A stretch of 49,498 nt of DNA. It comes from an uncultured Chitinophagaceae bacterium. GTDB taxonomy: Bacteria > Bacteroidota > Bacteroidia > Chitinophagales > Chitinophagaceae. Below are positions 26,256-34,928 of the stretch, piece after piece. The first letter of the stretch is position 1. Every line of letters begins with the position of its first letter. The notes beneath the pieces are model-generated. The model saw only the letters and a program-made list of their open reading frames with translations. It did no database searches and was not told the origin of the DNA. Made by a program: the position numbers and the translations under genes. The stretch lies in contig CALMED010000033.1 in NCBI GenBank assembly GCA_937862815.1, positions 1-49,498 of the forward strand, in the 5' to 3' direction.

Positions 26256-27368
26256 ATGGCAAACATCAACTACAAACAGTTCACCTTGGGTGTGGAAGAA
26301 GAGTACATGGTATTTGACCCGGTAACCCGGGAACTGAAAAGCCATGAACAGAAAATTGTAACGGAAGGACAGAAAGTGATCCGCGACAAAGTAAAAGCTG
26401 AGATGCACCAGGCCGTGGTGGAAGTGGGTACCGATATCTGTCACGGGATTGACGAGGCATTTAAAGACGTTTCCACCCTGCGCAGTACCATCAGCGGTAT
26501 AGCCGGCGAGCTGGGCCTCGCCGTGGGCGCCAGCGGCACCCACCCTTTCAGCCACTGGCAGGACCAGCTCATCACCGATCATGTGCGGTACAACCAGATC
26601 GTAAACGAACTGCAGGAAGCCGCCCGCAGCAACCTCATCTTCGGGCTCCACGTACACGTGGGCATGGAAAACCGAAAGATGGCCATTCACCTTGCCAACT
26701 CCGCCCGTTACTTTTTGCCCCATGTGTATGCCCTCAGCACCAACTCGCCCTTCTGGGAAGGGCGGCTTACGGGCTATAAATCATTCCGCACCAAGGTCTT
26801 CGACAAGTTCCCCCGCACGGGCATTCCCGAATACTTCGACAGCATCGAAGCCTACGATAATTATGTGAACCTGCTCATCAAGACCAACTGCATTGACAAT
26901 GCCAAGAAAATCTGGTGGGACCTGCGGGTGCATCCTTTCTTCAACACCATTGAGTTCCGCATTTGTGATGTACCCATGACGGTGATGGAAACCATCGCCA
27001 TCACCGCCCTCTTCCAGGCCATTACTGCTAAACTGTACAAGCTGCGTAACAAAAACCTCAACTTCATCCAGTACCAGCGTGCCCTGATCAATGAAAACAA
27101 ATGGCGGGCCAGCCGTTACGGCATTGAGGGCTACATGATTGATTTTGGCAAGGAGGAGGAAACCAACACCCGGGCGCTCATTTACGAATTGCTCGATTTT
27201 GTAGACGATGTGGTGGATGAACTGGGCTGCAGAGCTGCCATCAACTACGTGCCGGTGATGATGGAACAGGGAACAGGGGCCGACCGCCAGTTGCGGGTGT
27301 TTGATGAATCCAAGAACCTTACTTCCGTGGTGGATTATATAGGAGCACAGTTCCTTGCCGGAGCCTGA
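26256..27368 (+). CDS. Carboxylate-amine ligase (GCS2/YbdK type)
   Basis: A 370-residue protein of the glutamate-cysteine ligase 2 family (COG2170). Hallmarks are the N-terminal GVEEEYMVFD, VEVGTDICHGIDEA, the metal-binding GLHVHVGMENR, and the WWDLRVHPFFNTIEFRICDVPMTV stretch. Length agrees with YbdK-like enzymes of about 370 residues. Such enzymes join the gamma- or alpha-carboxylate of glutamate (or another acid) to an amine; YbdK has weak glutamate-cysteine ligase activity in vitro. Here it converges, 36 bp apart, on a second ATP-grasp gene and is in the same strand group as the first, suggesting sequential ligations of one small molecule. The gene ends with a normal stop; no defect is visible. 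Confidence 0.92.
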   Translation: MANINYKQFTLGVEEEYMVFDPVTRELKSHEQKIVTEGQKVIRDKVKAEMHQAVVEVGTDICHGIDEAFKDVSTLRSTISGIAGELGLAVGASGTHPFSHWQDQLITDHVRYNQIVNELQEAARSNLIFGLHVHVGMENRKMAIHLANSARYFLPHVYALSTNSPFWEGRLTGYKSFRTKVFDKFPRTGIPEYFDSIEAYDNYVNLLIKTNCIDNAKKIWWDLRVHPFFNTIEFRICDVPMTVMETIAITALFQAITAKLYKLRNKNLNFIQYQRALINENKWRASRYGIEGYMIDFGKEEETNTRALIYELLDFVDDVVDELGCRAAINYVPVMMEQGTGADRQLRVFDESKNLTSVVDYIGAQFLAGA

Positions 27369-27404
27369 GGCGCAACAGCCATCATTATTTTTTTTGAACT
27401 TTAA

Positions 27405-28598
27405 TCAGATTTCGCAGTACGCCACACTGCCCCCTACCCACTCCTTGTCTTTGTTGTAACGCACGCCAATCATCTTCCCCTTGCTCAGCCGGGCCAGGTT
27501 GGTGGCTGCATGCGGACGGGCATCACCTTCGGGCCAGACATACATCATCCGGATCTCGGCTTTTGCAGGACCATCAGGGGTCTGGATTACATCGGCGTAT
27601 TTTACTTTGCGTTGCAGGATGTAGTACTCAGGATCGGTGATGGCATCCAGGTCGTCCTGAACCAGGTCAATCTTAACACCCTGCCCGGCAAAGGAAAAGA
27701 GGGGCTTCAGTACAAAATCCTTCAGCTCACCCGGCAATTGCTTCACCTCGTTGAGGAAGAAGGTTTCCGGCACAAAGGGATGCTGCACCAACGGCAAGGT
27801 GTACTTGCTGATGCGGTAGAACCAGTTGGGATGCGGCAGCCATTCCACATCGAGGTCCGTGGTAATATCCACCACATCGCCCAACGCGGCACGGTTGGCC
27901 TTAAAATCATCGAAGATGATGCGGTTGTACACCCGGTGAATGGCCGTCTTCACGCCATTCCTGTTGTAATACAGTTTGCGGCCTTCCTGTATGAGTTCGG
28001 TCAGGCAAACCGGCTCAATGCCCACATAATCGCGGGTGCAGAAAAAATCAATCCGCGTCTTCTGCTCATAGGGCTTGATTTCCAGCAACACTACATTTTC
28101 GGGTGCATGCGGTCCGAGGATGAGCCGGCGCAACATATCCAGGTACGTATCTTTTTTGTAGCCATTGAAATAATGACTGAAACCCGCGGGTAGATGAAAG
28201 TGCCGCTCCAGCACCTCCGGGTAATAAGCCTGGAAAGCGTACAAAGTGGGGAAGCCCTGCATTTCAATGAGCTGCGGTTCCAGCTCACCCGCCGCATTTT
28301 CGCACACGCCGAAATCAAAGGAGATCATGTGAGCGAACGGGTGTTCCCGGGGTACGTTTTCGCCGGCAGGAATGGCCGGGGTGGTCAGTTCGCGGAACGA
28401 AGGGCTGCAGATCACATCCACAATGCTTTCGCAGGCATGCAGCAGTTTTTCCTTGAACGAACGGTCAACAAAAACCGGGGTCTCCGCCACCCTGAAATCA
28501 ACCTGACCCGGATGCAGGCTGTTGAGATCGGCCAGGAAAGCAGCATAGTTCTCTTTCGTAAAACGATCATTGTAAGCGGTGCGGAGGTGCGGCAACAT
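27405..28598 (-). CDS. ATP-grasp-like protein 2, divergent, function unknown
   Basis: A 397-residue protein with no signal peptide. The C-terminal half has an ATP-grasp look: Lys298 in VLKPLFSFAGQGVKID (the Lys and glycine loop), YYILQRKVKYADVI (the hinge), and AEIRMMYVW before the end. The N-terminal half contains ENAAGELEPQLIEMQGFPTLYAFQ, which could bind a metal or acid substrate. I cannot match it to a named family; it is more distant from known ligases than the first ATP-grasp. A 10-base tandem repeat (TGGGTGATT, twice, 28601-28620) precedes it, in the gap after the amidotransferase gene. It probably works with the neighbouring amidotransferase, with which it shares a strand. Confidence 0.6.
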   Translation of the reverse strand: MLPHLRTAYNDRFTKENYAAFLADLNSLHPGQVDFRVAETPVFVDRSFKEKLLHACESIVDVICSPSFRELTTPAIPAGENVPREHPFAHMISFDFGVCENAAGELEPQLIEMQGFPTLYAFQAYYPEVLERHFHLPAGFSHYFNGYKKDTYLDMLRRLILGPHAPENVVLLEIKPYEQKTRIDFFCTRDYVGIEPVCLTELIQEGRKLYYNRNGVKTAIHRVYNRIIFDDFKANRAALGDVVDITTDLDVEWLPHPNWFYRISKYTLPLVQHPFVPETFFLNEVKQLPGELKDFVLKPLFSFAGQGVKIDLVQDDLDAITDPEYYILQRKVKYADVIQTPDGPAKAEIRMMYVWPEGDARPHAATNLARLSKGKMIGVRYNKDKEWVGGSVAYCEI

Positions 28599-28639
28599 GT
28601 TGGGTGATTTTGGGTGATTGAAAACGTCTTCGGCTGCGC

Positions 28640-29488
28640 TCAGGAAACCGGTTCGGGCACCTGGCTGTAAATGGACTGTGCCAGAAAATTAGGCAAAATA
28701 TGGTTGTAAGTCCACAGGATTTTATCCGGGTCCTCCAGGTGCTCAATCATGCCCTTCCACTTATCAAAACCGTGGTTTTCAATCACCGTTTTTTTCTTGT
28801 CTTCTTTCTGCAGGTACATGCTCATACCCATGGCATCGGCTTCGGGGTGAAACTGGGTGCCCACCATGTAATCGTTGAAACGGATGGCCATCAGGGCCCG
28901 TTCCAGGGGCACATGGGGACGGTCCTTCTCAATGCACAGAATACGGGCGCCGATTTTCCGCAATTGTTCAAAGCTGGGCTGCACCACCTGGTAGTCGCGG
29001 CTGTCCACCGCATAAAAAGGGTTCTGCAAACCACGGAAGACCGGTTCATCTTCGGCTCCTTCAATCGGGTGCACAGGAAATACACCAAAGGCTGTGGAAC
29101 GGCGCTTGCACACCGTTGCCACCTGGAAATAGCGGCAGGCCATCTGGAACGAATGGCAAATGAAGAAAACATGCTTTTTCCTGTGATGCCCCGGGTGTTG
29201 GTTCCACTGCAGAACGGCTTCGAGCCAGGAGAAATAATTCTCCTCCCAATCCATGCCAATTCCATCAAAGGGGCTGCCGGGTCCGCCGGTGGAGATAAAC
29301 AGATCGTAACTGAGATCGGGTACACGGGCGGTGCCCCGCACGTCGTATTCGTCAAACAGGAGCTGGAGGTGGTGAGCGGCTCCGAACTCATTCAGAATCT
29401 GCCGGATACAACGCATCCCTTCATTGGGGTGCCCGTTGTAAAGGTCCAGGATGGCAACCCGGATCTGACGGCCGTTCGGATGATCCAT
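28640..29488 (-). CDS. Class-I glutamine amidotransferase-like protein
   Basis: A 282-residue protein, started at the ATG at 29488 because the upstream alternative is a GTG in a poorly coding leader. The triad is complete: Cys111 in FFICHSFQMA (a variant of the usual GxCxGxQ), His214 and Glu216 in TQFHPEADAMG; the STGGPGSPFDG loop (about residues 70-80) supplies the oxyanion region. Such domains release ammonia from glutamine for a partner enzyme, or act as peptidases of the gamma-glutamyl hydrolase type. Two neighbouring ligases make either role plausible. The stop is 41 bases before the second ATP-grasp start. A perfect -7 box stands only six bases before the ATG. Confidence 0.85.
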   Translation of the reverse strand: MDHPNGRQIRVAILDLYNGHPNEGMRCIRQILNEFGAAHHLQLLFDEYDVRGTARVPDLSYDLFISTGGPGSPFDGIGMDWEENYFSWLEAVLQWNQHPGHHRKKHVFFICHSFQMACRYFQVATVCKRRSTAFGVFPVHPIEGAEDEPVFRGLQNPFYAVDSRDYQVVQPSFEQLRKIGARILCIEKDRPHVPLERALMAIRFNDYMVGTQFHPEADAMGMSMYLQKEDKKKTVIENHGFDKWKGMIEHLEDPDKILWTYNHILPNFLAQSIYSQVPEPVS

Positions 29489-29493
29489 AGCGG

Positions 29494-29501
29494 CAAAATT
29501 A
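29494..29501 (-). promoter_or_regulatory. -7 promoter box very close to the amidotransferase ATG
   Basis: The minus strand reads TAATTTTG, a full match to TAnnTTTG. Only five bases separate it from the ATG at 29488, so transcription would start at or near the first codon, giving a leaderless message. The alternative is that the GTG at 29530 is used with another promoter. The gap 29489-29700 to the TPR gene otherwise shows no clear hairpin. Confidence 0.35.
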
Positions 29502-29700
29502 CCGAAAAATGGGTGTTGAACGGCTGCCACCTGTATCCACAGTTTGTGGAAAGATTCATTAACCTGTTATGACCGGCTTAAAACATGTGAAACCGGGTGT
29601 GATGGTATCCGGTTTAATACACGGTGAAGCCCCCGTGTTCCTCTTCAGCTCCGAAACTCCGTGTTGATAAGATGAAACAACCCGATAATTCACGTGGAAA

Positions 29701-30732
29701 TCAAAGGCCCATGTCCATTTTCTTCTGCTTCAAACTGCTGAGCGATGGATCCATTTCAATGGCTTTGTCGCACAAAGCCATCCCCTTGTCTTTCTGCCCC
29801 ATCTTCTGGTAGCTCATACCAATCATATACAGTGAGCGGGCATTGTTGAGATCTAACTGCAACACTTTGTCCCAGTTATCAATGGCCTCCTGGTATTTAC
29901 CTCCTTTGTAGAAAGCTTCCGCCAGTGCATAGGTTACGGAAACGCTGTAAGGACGTTTCTCAAGTGAATGTTGCAACAGCTCGGCCGCTTTGGAAAAGTT
30001 GCGGGTGTTCATGTAACTGTAGGCCAGGTTCTCGAAGTAATCGGCATTCTGCGCCCATCCACGCTGCGCCGCCAGCTCAAACATGGCAATGGCGTTCCTG
30101 TCGTCGGGTATGGAATAATAGACCATCGCCATCTCGTAGGCGTAGCGGGCATTGGTGGTATCGAGATCAACGGCTTTCCTGTAGTACGGAATTGCCTGCT
30201 TGTAGCGCTCCATTTCCAGGTAGCTCCTGCCAATGGTGTAATATGTCTGTGCATTGGAAGAGTCCGTCTCGATGGCATAAAGCAACCGGTTGATGGCGTA
30301 TGGATAATTCTCGAGGTAATAATAGCACATACCGGCTATATGGTGCATGGGTTTGTCTTTGTGCCGCTTCTCCCAGCGTTCGGTGAAATCCAGGGCCTCG
30401 CGGTGCTTACCCAGCATGAAATACAACTCGGCCATCTGACGGAAAATAGATTCATTGTCGGGCTGCAGGGCATACCAGCGGTTGTAGGCCAGAACAGCCT
30501 GCCGGTAGTTACGGGTTTCCAGTGCAAATTCTCCCATACCCTTCAGGGCTTCTATATGGGTGGTATCGAACCGGATCGCCTGTTCAAAAAGGTTCAGCGC
30601 CTGCTGAATACGGCGTTCCTGGCGGGCGGCGTGTGCACGCTGGAGGTAGTGATCGGAGCTGTCGCGCTGCTGCGCCACCATAGGAGCAGCGAATAACAGC
30701 AATGCGCAACCAAGCAGAAAAACGGTTCTCAT
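29701..30732 (-). CDS. Exported tetratricopeptide repeat protein
   Basis: A 343-residue protein with a signal peptide (residues 1-21, ending MVAQQ). The rest is made of about nine TPR units of roughly 34 residues, with the usual spaced Gly/Ala/Tyr/Pro pattern; copies such as AQTYYTIGRSYLEMERYKQAIPYYRKA-type units and ARSLYMIGMSYQKMGQKDKGMALCDKAIEMDP are clear (quoted in part). TPR arrays form protein-binding superhelices; a periplasmic scaffold is likely. It has its own -7 box at 30756-30763. Downstream of glgB, it shares strand with the glycogen genes, but a partner is not evident. Confidence 0.88.
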   Translation of the reverse strand: MRTVFLLGCALLLFAAPMVAQQRDSSDHYLQRAHAARQERRIQQALNLFEQAIRFDTTHIEALKGMGEFALETRNYRQAVLAYNRWYALQPDNESIFRQMAELYFMLGKHREALDFTERWEKRHKDKPMHHIAGMCYYYLENYPYAINRLLYAIETDSSNAQTYYTIGRSYLEMERYKQAIPYYRKAVDLDTTNARYAYEMAMVYYSIPDDRNAIAMFELAAQRGWAQNADYFENLAYSYMNTRNFSKAAELLQHSLEKRPYSVSVTYALAEAFYKGGKYQEAIDNWDKVLQLDLNNARSLYMIGMSYQKMGQKDKGMALCDKAIEMDPSLSSLKQKKMDMGL

Positions 30733-30755
30733 GAAAGGTAAATTTGGATTTACCG

Positions 30756-30763
30756 CAAATATA
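30756..30763 (-). promoter_or_regulatory. -7 promoter box of the TPR gene
   Basis: The minus strand reads TATATTTG, matching TAnnTTTG, 23 bases before the ATG at 30732. It lies between glgB and the TPR gene and would make the TPR gene independent of the glycogen operon. Confidence 0.55.
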
Positions 30764-30835
30764 GGTTGCTACAAACTATGCAGAAATCGTAAAACTACCC
30801 AAAAAAGAGAGGAGAAATTCCCGGTTTTAGGGGCA

Positions 30836-32860
30836 TCATCTTAGCAGCACCGCCCCCAGCGGCGGCAACTGAACGGTCAGCTTGTTCCATTTTGCCTTCT
30901 TGTCGGTAACCGTTACCGGCACCTCCGGGTTCAGGATTTTTCCGGTTCCCCAGTATTTTTCTGCATCGCTGTTGAAGATTTCCTGCCAGGTTTTTTTACC
31001 CTGCACATGCACTTCCCAATCGTTGCGCACCACCGGTGTCATGTTCAGCATCACCAGCACATCGTTGTTGGGGTCTTTCCCTTTGCGACGGAAACTCAAA
31101 ACCGTATCAGCCCGGTGGTTCAGATCCACCCACTCAAAACCAAACAGGTTGAATTGGTTTTCATACAGAGCCGGCTCATTGCGCAGCAAATGGCAGAGAT
31201 CTTTCACACAGGCACGCATACCGCTGTGCGGTGCGTGTTCCAGCAACTCCCACTGCAGTTCACTCTTGTAGTTCCACTCATTGGTGGCGCCAAATTCATC
31301 GCCCATGAACAGCAACTTCCCGCCCGGGTGAGCAAACATGTAGGTGTACAGGAGCCGCAGGTTGGCAAACTTCTGCCACTCATCGCCGGGCATCTTGTAA
31401 ATCATGGGACTTTTACCGTGCACCACTTCATCGTGACTGAGGGGGAGCATGAAGTTCTCATCATAATAATACATCATGCTGAAGGTAAACTGGTCCTGTT
31501 GGTGCTGGCGGTACAGGGGATCCTGCTTGAAATATTTCAGCGTATCGTGCATCCAGCCCATCATCCATTTCATGCCAAACCCCAGGCCACCGTCAAAAAT
31601 GGGGCGGCTGACACCCGGCCAGTCGGTGGCTTCTTCGGCGATGGTTTGCACATCCGGAAAATCGCGGTAGATGGTTGCATTAAGGTCTTTGATGAATTCA
31701 ATGGCTTCCAGGTTACCATCGCCCCCGAACTCATTGGGCTCCCATTGCCCCGCCTGCCGCGAGTAATTCAGCTTCAGCATGGAAGAAACCGCATCTACCC
31801 GGATGCCGTCAATGTGATACTGGTCGAACCAGTACCGGGCGCTGCTGATGAGAAAAGAACGGACCTCTCCCCGTTTGTAATTGAAGATGTAGCTGTTCCA
31901 GTCGGGATGATACCCCTTCCGCATATCGGCATACTCGTAGGTATGGGTTCCGTCAAACATAAACAACCCGTGCGCATCGTACGGAAAATGGGAAGGTACC
32001 CAGTCGAGTATTACGCCAATGCCTTCCGCGTGAAAAGCATCCACCAGCTGTTTGAACTGCTGTGGATTTCCAAAGCGCGATGTGGGAGCGAAATAACCGG
32101 TTCCCTGGTAGCCCCAGCTCCCGTCGAAGGGGTGTTCCATCACCGGCATCAGCTCTACATGTGTAAAACCCATTTCCTTTACATAGGTCACAAGGCGTTC
32201 CCGGAAATAATCGTAGGAATGATAGACTTCCTCATTGTGGCGGTCGGGCCGCATCCAGCTGGCGAGATGCACTTCGTACACACTCCAGGGGGCGTCGAGT
32301 TTGTTGTGCTGGTGGCGTTGCTCCATCCAGCCGGCATCATTCCAATCGTAATCCAGGTTCCACGTAAGCGAGGCCGTGTTGGGACGCACTTCCCAGTAGT
32401 TGGCGTAGGGGTCGCCCTTGTCGAGCTTAACGCCGCCGTACCCATGGATGTGATATTTATAGGCTTCTCCTTTGGCCATATGCGGAATAAACCCTTCCCA
32501 GATGCCGGAATTGTCGAGCCGTACAAACAAGGGATGCGCATCTTTGTTCCAGTCGTTAAAATTGCCGATCACCGATACAAATGTGGCATTGGGCGCCCAC
32601 ACGGCGAAATAATAACCGGGCGTACCCAGCACGCTCATCGCATGCGAACCAAACAGCTCGTAACACCGGTAATTGGTGCCCTTTTGAAAGTTGGAAATGT
32701 CATCACCCTGGAAGCGGGAATAGTTCCACACCGGGCGGGTGGTATCAATGAAGTGAAAATCTTCGTAGCGTTGCATAGGTGTTGGTTGAATGACGGCAGC
32801 TTTTTTTGATGCCGGCTTTTTCGTTGCCGGTTGATCAGACTTGCGGGATGCTTTCGCCAT
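30836..32860 (-). CDS. glgB: 1,4-alpha-glucan branching enzyme
   Basis: A 674-residue GH13_9 enzyme that cuts alpha-1,4 chains and reattaches them as alpha-1,6 branches in glycogen. I start it at 32860 (MAKASRKSDQPATKK), a Lys/Ala-rich leader followed by a CBM48 domain (about residues 50-180; WAPNATFVSVIGNFNDW). Catalytic regions follow: ELMPVMEHPFDGSWGYQ, DWVPSHFP, GIRVDAVSS (Asp356 nucleophile), TIAEEATDWPG (Glu409 or 410 acid/base) and LSHDEVVHGK. The C-terminal all-beta domain ends GAVLLR. Length is within the normal range for shorter GlgB. A partial overlap of neighbours is absent; the gap to the amylase gene is 168 bases. It is the distal gene of the glycogen group. Confidence 0.95.
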   Translation of the reverse strand: MAKASRKSDQPATKKPASKKAAVIQPTPMQRYEDFHFIDTTRPVWNYSRFQGDDISNFQKGTNYRCYELFGSHAMSVLGTPGYYFAVWAPNATFVSVIGNFNDWNKDAHPLFVRLDNSGIWEGFIPHMAKGEAYKYHIHGYGGVKLDKGDPYANYWEVRPNTASLTWNLDYDWNDAGWMEQRHQHNKLDAPWSVYEVHLASWMRPDRHNEEVYHSYDYFRERLVTYVKEMGFTHVELMPVMEHPFDGSWGYQGTGYFAPTSRFGNPQQFKQLVDAFHAEGIGVILDWVPSHFPYDAHGLFMFDGTHTYEYADMRKGYHPDWNSYIFNYKRGEVRSFLISSARYWFDQYHIDGIRVDAVSSMLKLNYSRQAGQWEPNEFGGDGNLEAIEFIKDLNATIYRDFPDVQTIAEEATDWPGVSRPIFDGGLGFGMKWMMGWMHDTLKYFKQDPLYRQHQQDQFTFSMMYYYDENFMLPLSHDEVVHGKSPMIYKMPGDEWQKFANLRLLYTYMFAHPGGKLLFMGDEFGATNEWNYKSELQWELLEHAPHSGMRACVKDLCHLLRNEPALYENQFNLFGFEWVDLNHRADTVLSFRRKGKDPNNDVLVMLNMTPVVRNDWEVHVQGKKTWQEIFNSDAEKYWGTGKILNPEVPVTVTDKKAKWNKLTVQLPPLGAVLLR

Positions 32861-33028
32861 ATAGCTTAATTGTTGAATGAAAAAAGGGGTTGCAAACAAC
32901 AAAGCCGGCTACCCGGCGCGGGTAAAAAGAAGAATCATTGCCGCAAGCCAGCCGTGCTGTTCCGGATTAAATGTACCACTTAACCTCCACAACCGTACCC
33001 TGCAACCGCAGTAAGCCGATGGGGAGCC

Positions 33029-34906
33029 TTACTTCCGCAGCTCCAGCACCAGGGTTGAATGTGGCACCAGACGGATTTGTGCTTCCAACGCAAACTCCGC
33101 GCCGGCCTCCACATCAAAGGCCTTAGTGAAGCCTTTCATACGTTCTTCAAAGCGGGCGAGGTTCACCGTAGACAACTGGTCGTTGGTATTCATGAGACAC
33201 ATCACGGTTTGACCGGCATCGTAGCGGAAATACACATACACGCCATCCACAGGAAGAAACTGCATGAAACGGCCGGTTTTAATGGCCGATGAACCCTGCC
33301 GGAATTGGGCGAGACGGCGGATGTAGTTAAAGATGGCGTTCTCCTTTTCCGTACGTCCCCCGGGGGTGAATTTGTTTTGCGGATCGCCCTCCCAGCCACC
33401 GGGAAAATCCTGGCGCACGTATCCATCGTTGGGCGAAGTAAACCCGGTCATAAGAATTTCATTGCCATAATACATCTGGGGGATGCCCCGGCAGGTGAGC
33501 AGCCAGGCAAATGCCATTTTGTATTTGGACGTATCCTCTCCCACCACCGAATAAAAACGGGCAATGTCGTGGTTGTCGAGGAAGATGACCTGGCGCATGG
33601 GATCCTTGTAAACAACATCCTGTGCCAGGGTGGTATACAGTTTATTCACCCCTTCCGTCCACCCGAACTTCTCGGTGCAGGCCGGCTGGATGCCGTAGAA
33701 CAACGTCTGAAAATCGGTCGTGGCCTGCAGGTTGCTCCTGAACGGGATGCGGAAGGTATTATCACAAAAATAAGCCTGGTTGATCACCCCATGCACCCAG
33801 GTTTCGCCGAAAATACTGATGCGGGGATACTCATCGTACAGGGCCTTGTTACACCGGTTCATAAAGGCAAGATCGTTGTAGGCATAGGTATCAATGCGGT
33901 AGCCGTCTATTCCGAATTCTTCCACGCTCCAGATGGCATGCTGGATGAGGAAGGTCTGTACAAACGGGTTGCTGTGATCCCAGTCGGGCATCTCCCGTAC
34001 AAACCAACCCTTGCTCATGATCTTTTTATCCAGTTCGGATGCATAGGGATCGAAGAGCACCTGGTCTTTGTAGTTGGTTTGGGTAAACGTTGGCCAGCGG
34101 TGAAACCAGGTACTGTCGGGCATGTCGCGGTACAGGTGGTGTTCCAGTCCCACATGATTGTACACGGCATCCTGGATCATCTTGAGTCCTTTGGTATGAC
34201 AGGCATCCACCAGTTTTTTGTAAGCGTCATTACCGCCGAGACGGGGATCCACTTTGTAGTGATTGGTAAAAGCGTAGCCGTGCTCGGTACGGTTGGGCAT
34301 GTCGTTTTCCCAGATGGGGTTGAGCCAGATGGCCGTAACACCCAGGTCCCTGAGATAATCGAGTTTGTTTTCAACGCCTTTGAGATCGCCGCCGTGCCGG
34401 TTGAAAACGGTGTCGCGGCGCAGGGTCTGGTCCCGCATGCCGGGCACCCGGTCGTTGGACGGATCGCCGTTGCTGAAACGATCCGGCATGATGAGGTACA
34501 TGAGGTCGGAAGAAGTGGCCCCGTTGGCAAAGCTTTTGCCATTACCGGACCGACGGGCATTTAGTTCGTAGCTGATCGTTTGAGCAGCCTTCCCTATCCC
34601 GCTCAACCGGATAACCATCCGGCCCGGTTTGGGCGCCACCAGCTGCAGATCGAGGATAAGGTAGTTGGGATTGGCAAACCGGTTCACTTTGCGCAGCACC
34701 ACACCCGGGTAGGTACAGGTAACTGTTGTGTATTGTCCAACATTCTCCTGGTGAATCATCAGCTGGAGATTTTTGTTTTTCATCCCCACCCACCAACTGG
34801 AGGGATACAGATCGGGTTCAGCAAAAGATCCGGCAAATACACCGCTCAGCGGCTGTAACAGTAGTGCGAAAAGGAACAAAGTAACAGAATGAAGAATGCG
34901 TTGCAT
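33029..34906 (-). CDS. Exported alpha-amylase family enzyme (cyclomaltodextrinase/SusA-like)
   Basis: A 625-residue GH13 protein with a signal peptide (residues 1-25, ending GVFAG) and no lipobox cysteine, so likely periplasmic. Residues 30-130 form an N-terminal beta domain of the cyclomaltodextrinase type. The catalytic barrel shows DAVYNHVGLEHH, GYRIDTYAYN (Asp nucleophile), IFGETWVHG (Glu acid/base) and FLDNHDIARF (third Asp). The end is a short all-beta domain. Such enzymes hydrolyse maltodextrins, cyclodextrins or pullulan to small sugars, and the gene stands directly upstream of glgB and 22 bases after the SLC45 permease gene; imported and stored glucans thus appear coordinated. The exact linkage specificity is not clear from sequence. 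Confidence 0.92.
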   Translation of the reverse strand: MQRILHSVTLFLFALLLQPLSGVFAGSFAEPDLYPSSWWVGMKNKNLQLMIHQENVGQYTTVTCTYPGVVLRKVNRFANPNYLILDLQLVAPKPGRMVIRLSGIGKAAQTISYELNARRSGNGKSFANGATSSDLMYLIMPDRFSNGDPSNDRVPGMRDQTLRRDTVFNRHGGDLKGVENKLDYLRDLGVTAIWLNPIWENDMPNRTEHGYAFTNHYKVDPRLGGNDAYKKLVDACHTKGLKMIQDAVYNHVGLEHHLYRDMPDSTWFHRWPTFTQTNYKDQVLFDPYASELDKKIMSKGWFVREMPDWDHSNPFVQTFLIQHAIWSVEEFGIDGYRIDTYAYNDLAFMNRCNKALYDEYPRISIFGETWVHGVINQAYFCDNTFRIPFRSNLQATTDFQTLFYGIQPACTEKFGWTEGVNKLYTTLAQDVVYKDPMRQVIFLDNHDIARFYSVVGEDTSKYKMAFAWLLTCRGIPQMYYGNEILMTGFTSPNDGYVRQDFPGGWEGDPQNKFTPGGRTEKENAIFNYIRRLAQFRQGSSAIKTGRFMQFLPVDGVYVYFRYDAGQTVMCLMNTNDQLSTVNLARFEERMKGFTKAFDVEAGAEFALEAQIRLVPHSTLVLELRK

Positions 34907-34928
34907 GCGTTGCGTTATTTAAAGTAAA

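Noticed and set aside
31007..32809. A 600-residue open frame antisense to glgB
   Set aside because: glgB has complete GH13 motifs; the antisense frame is a by-product of codon use.
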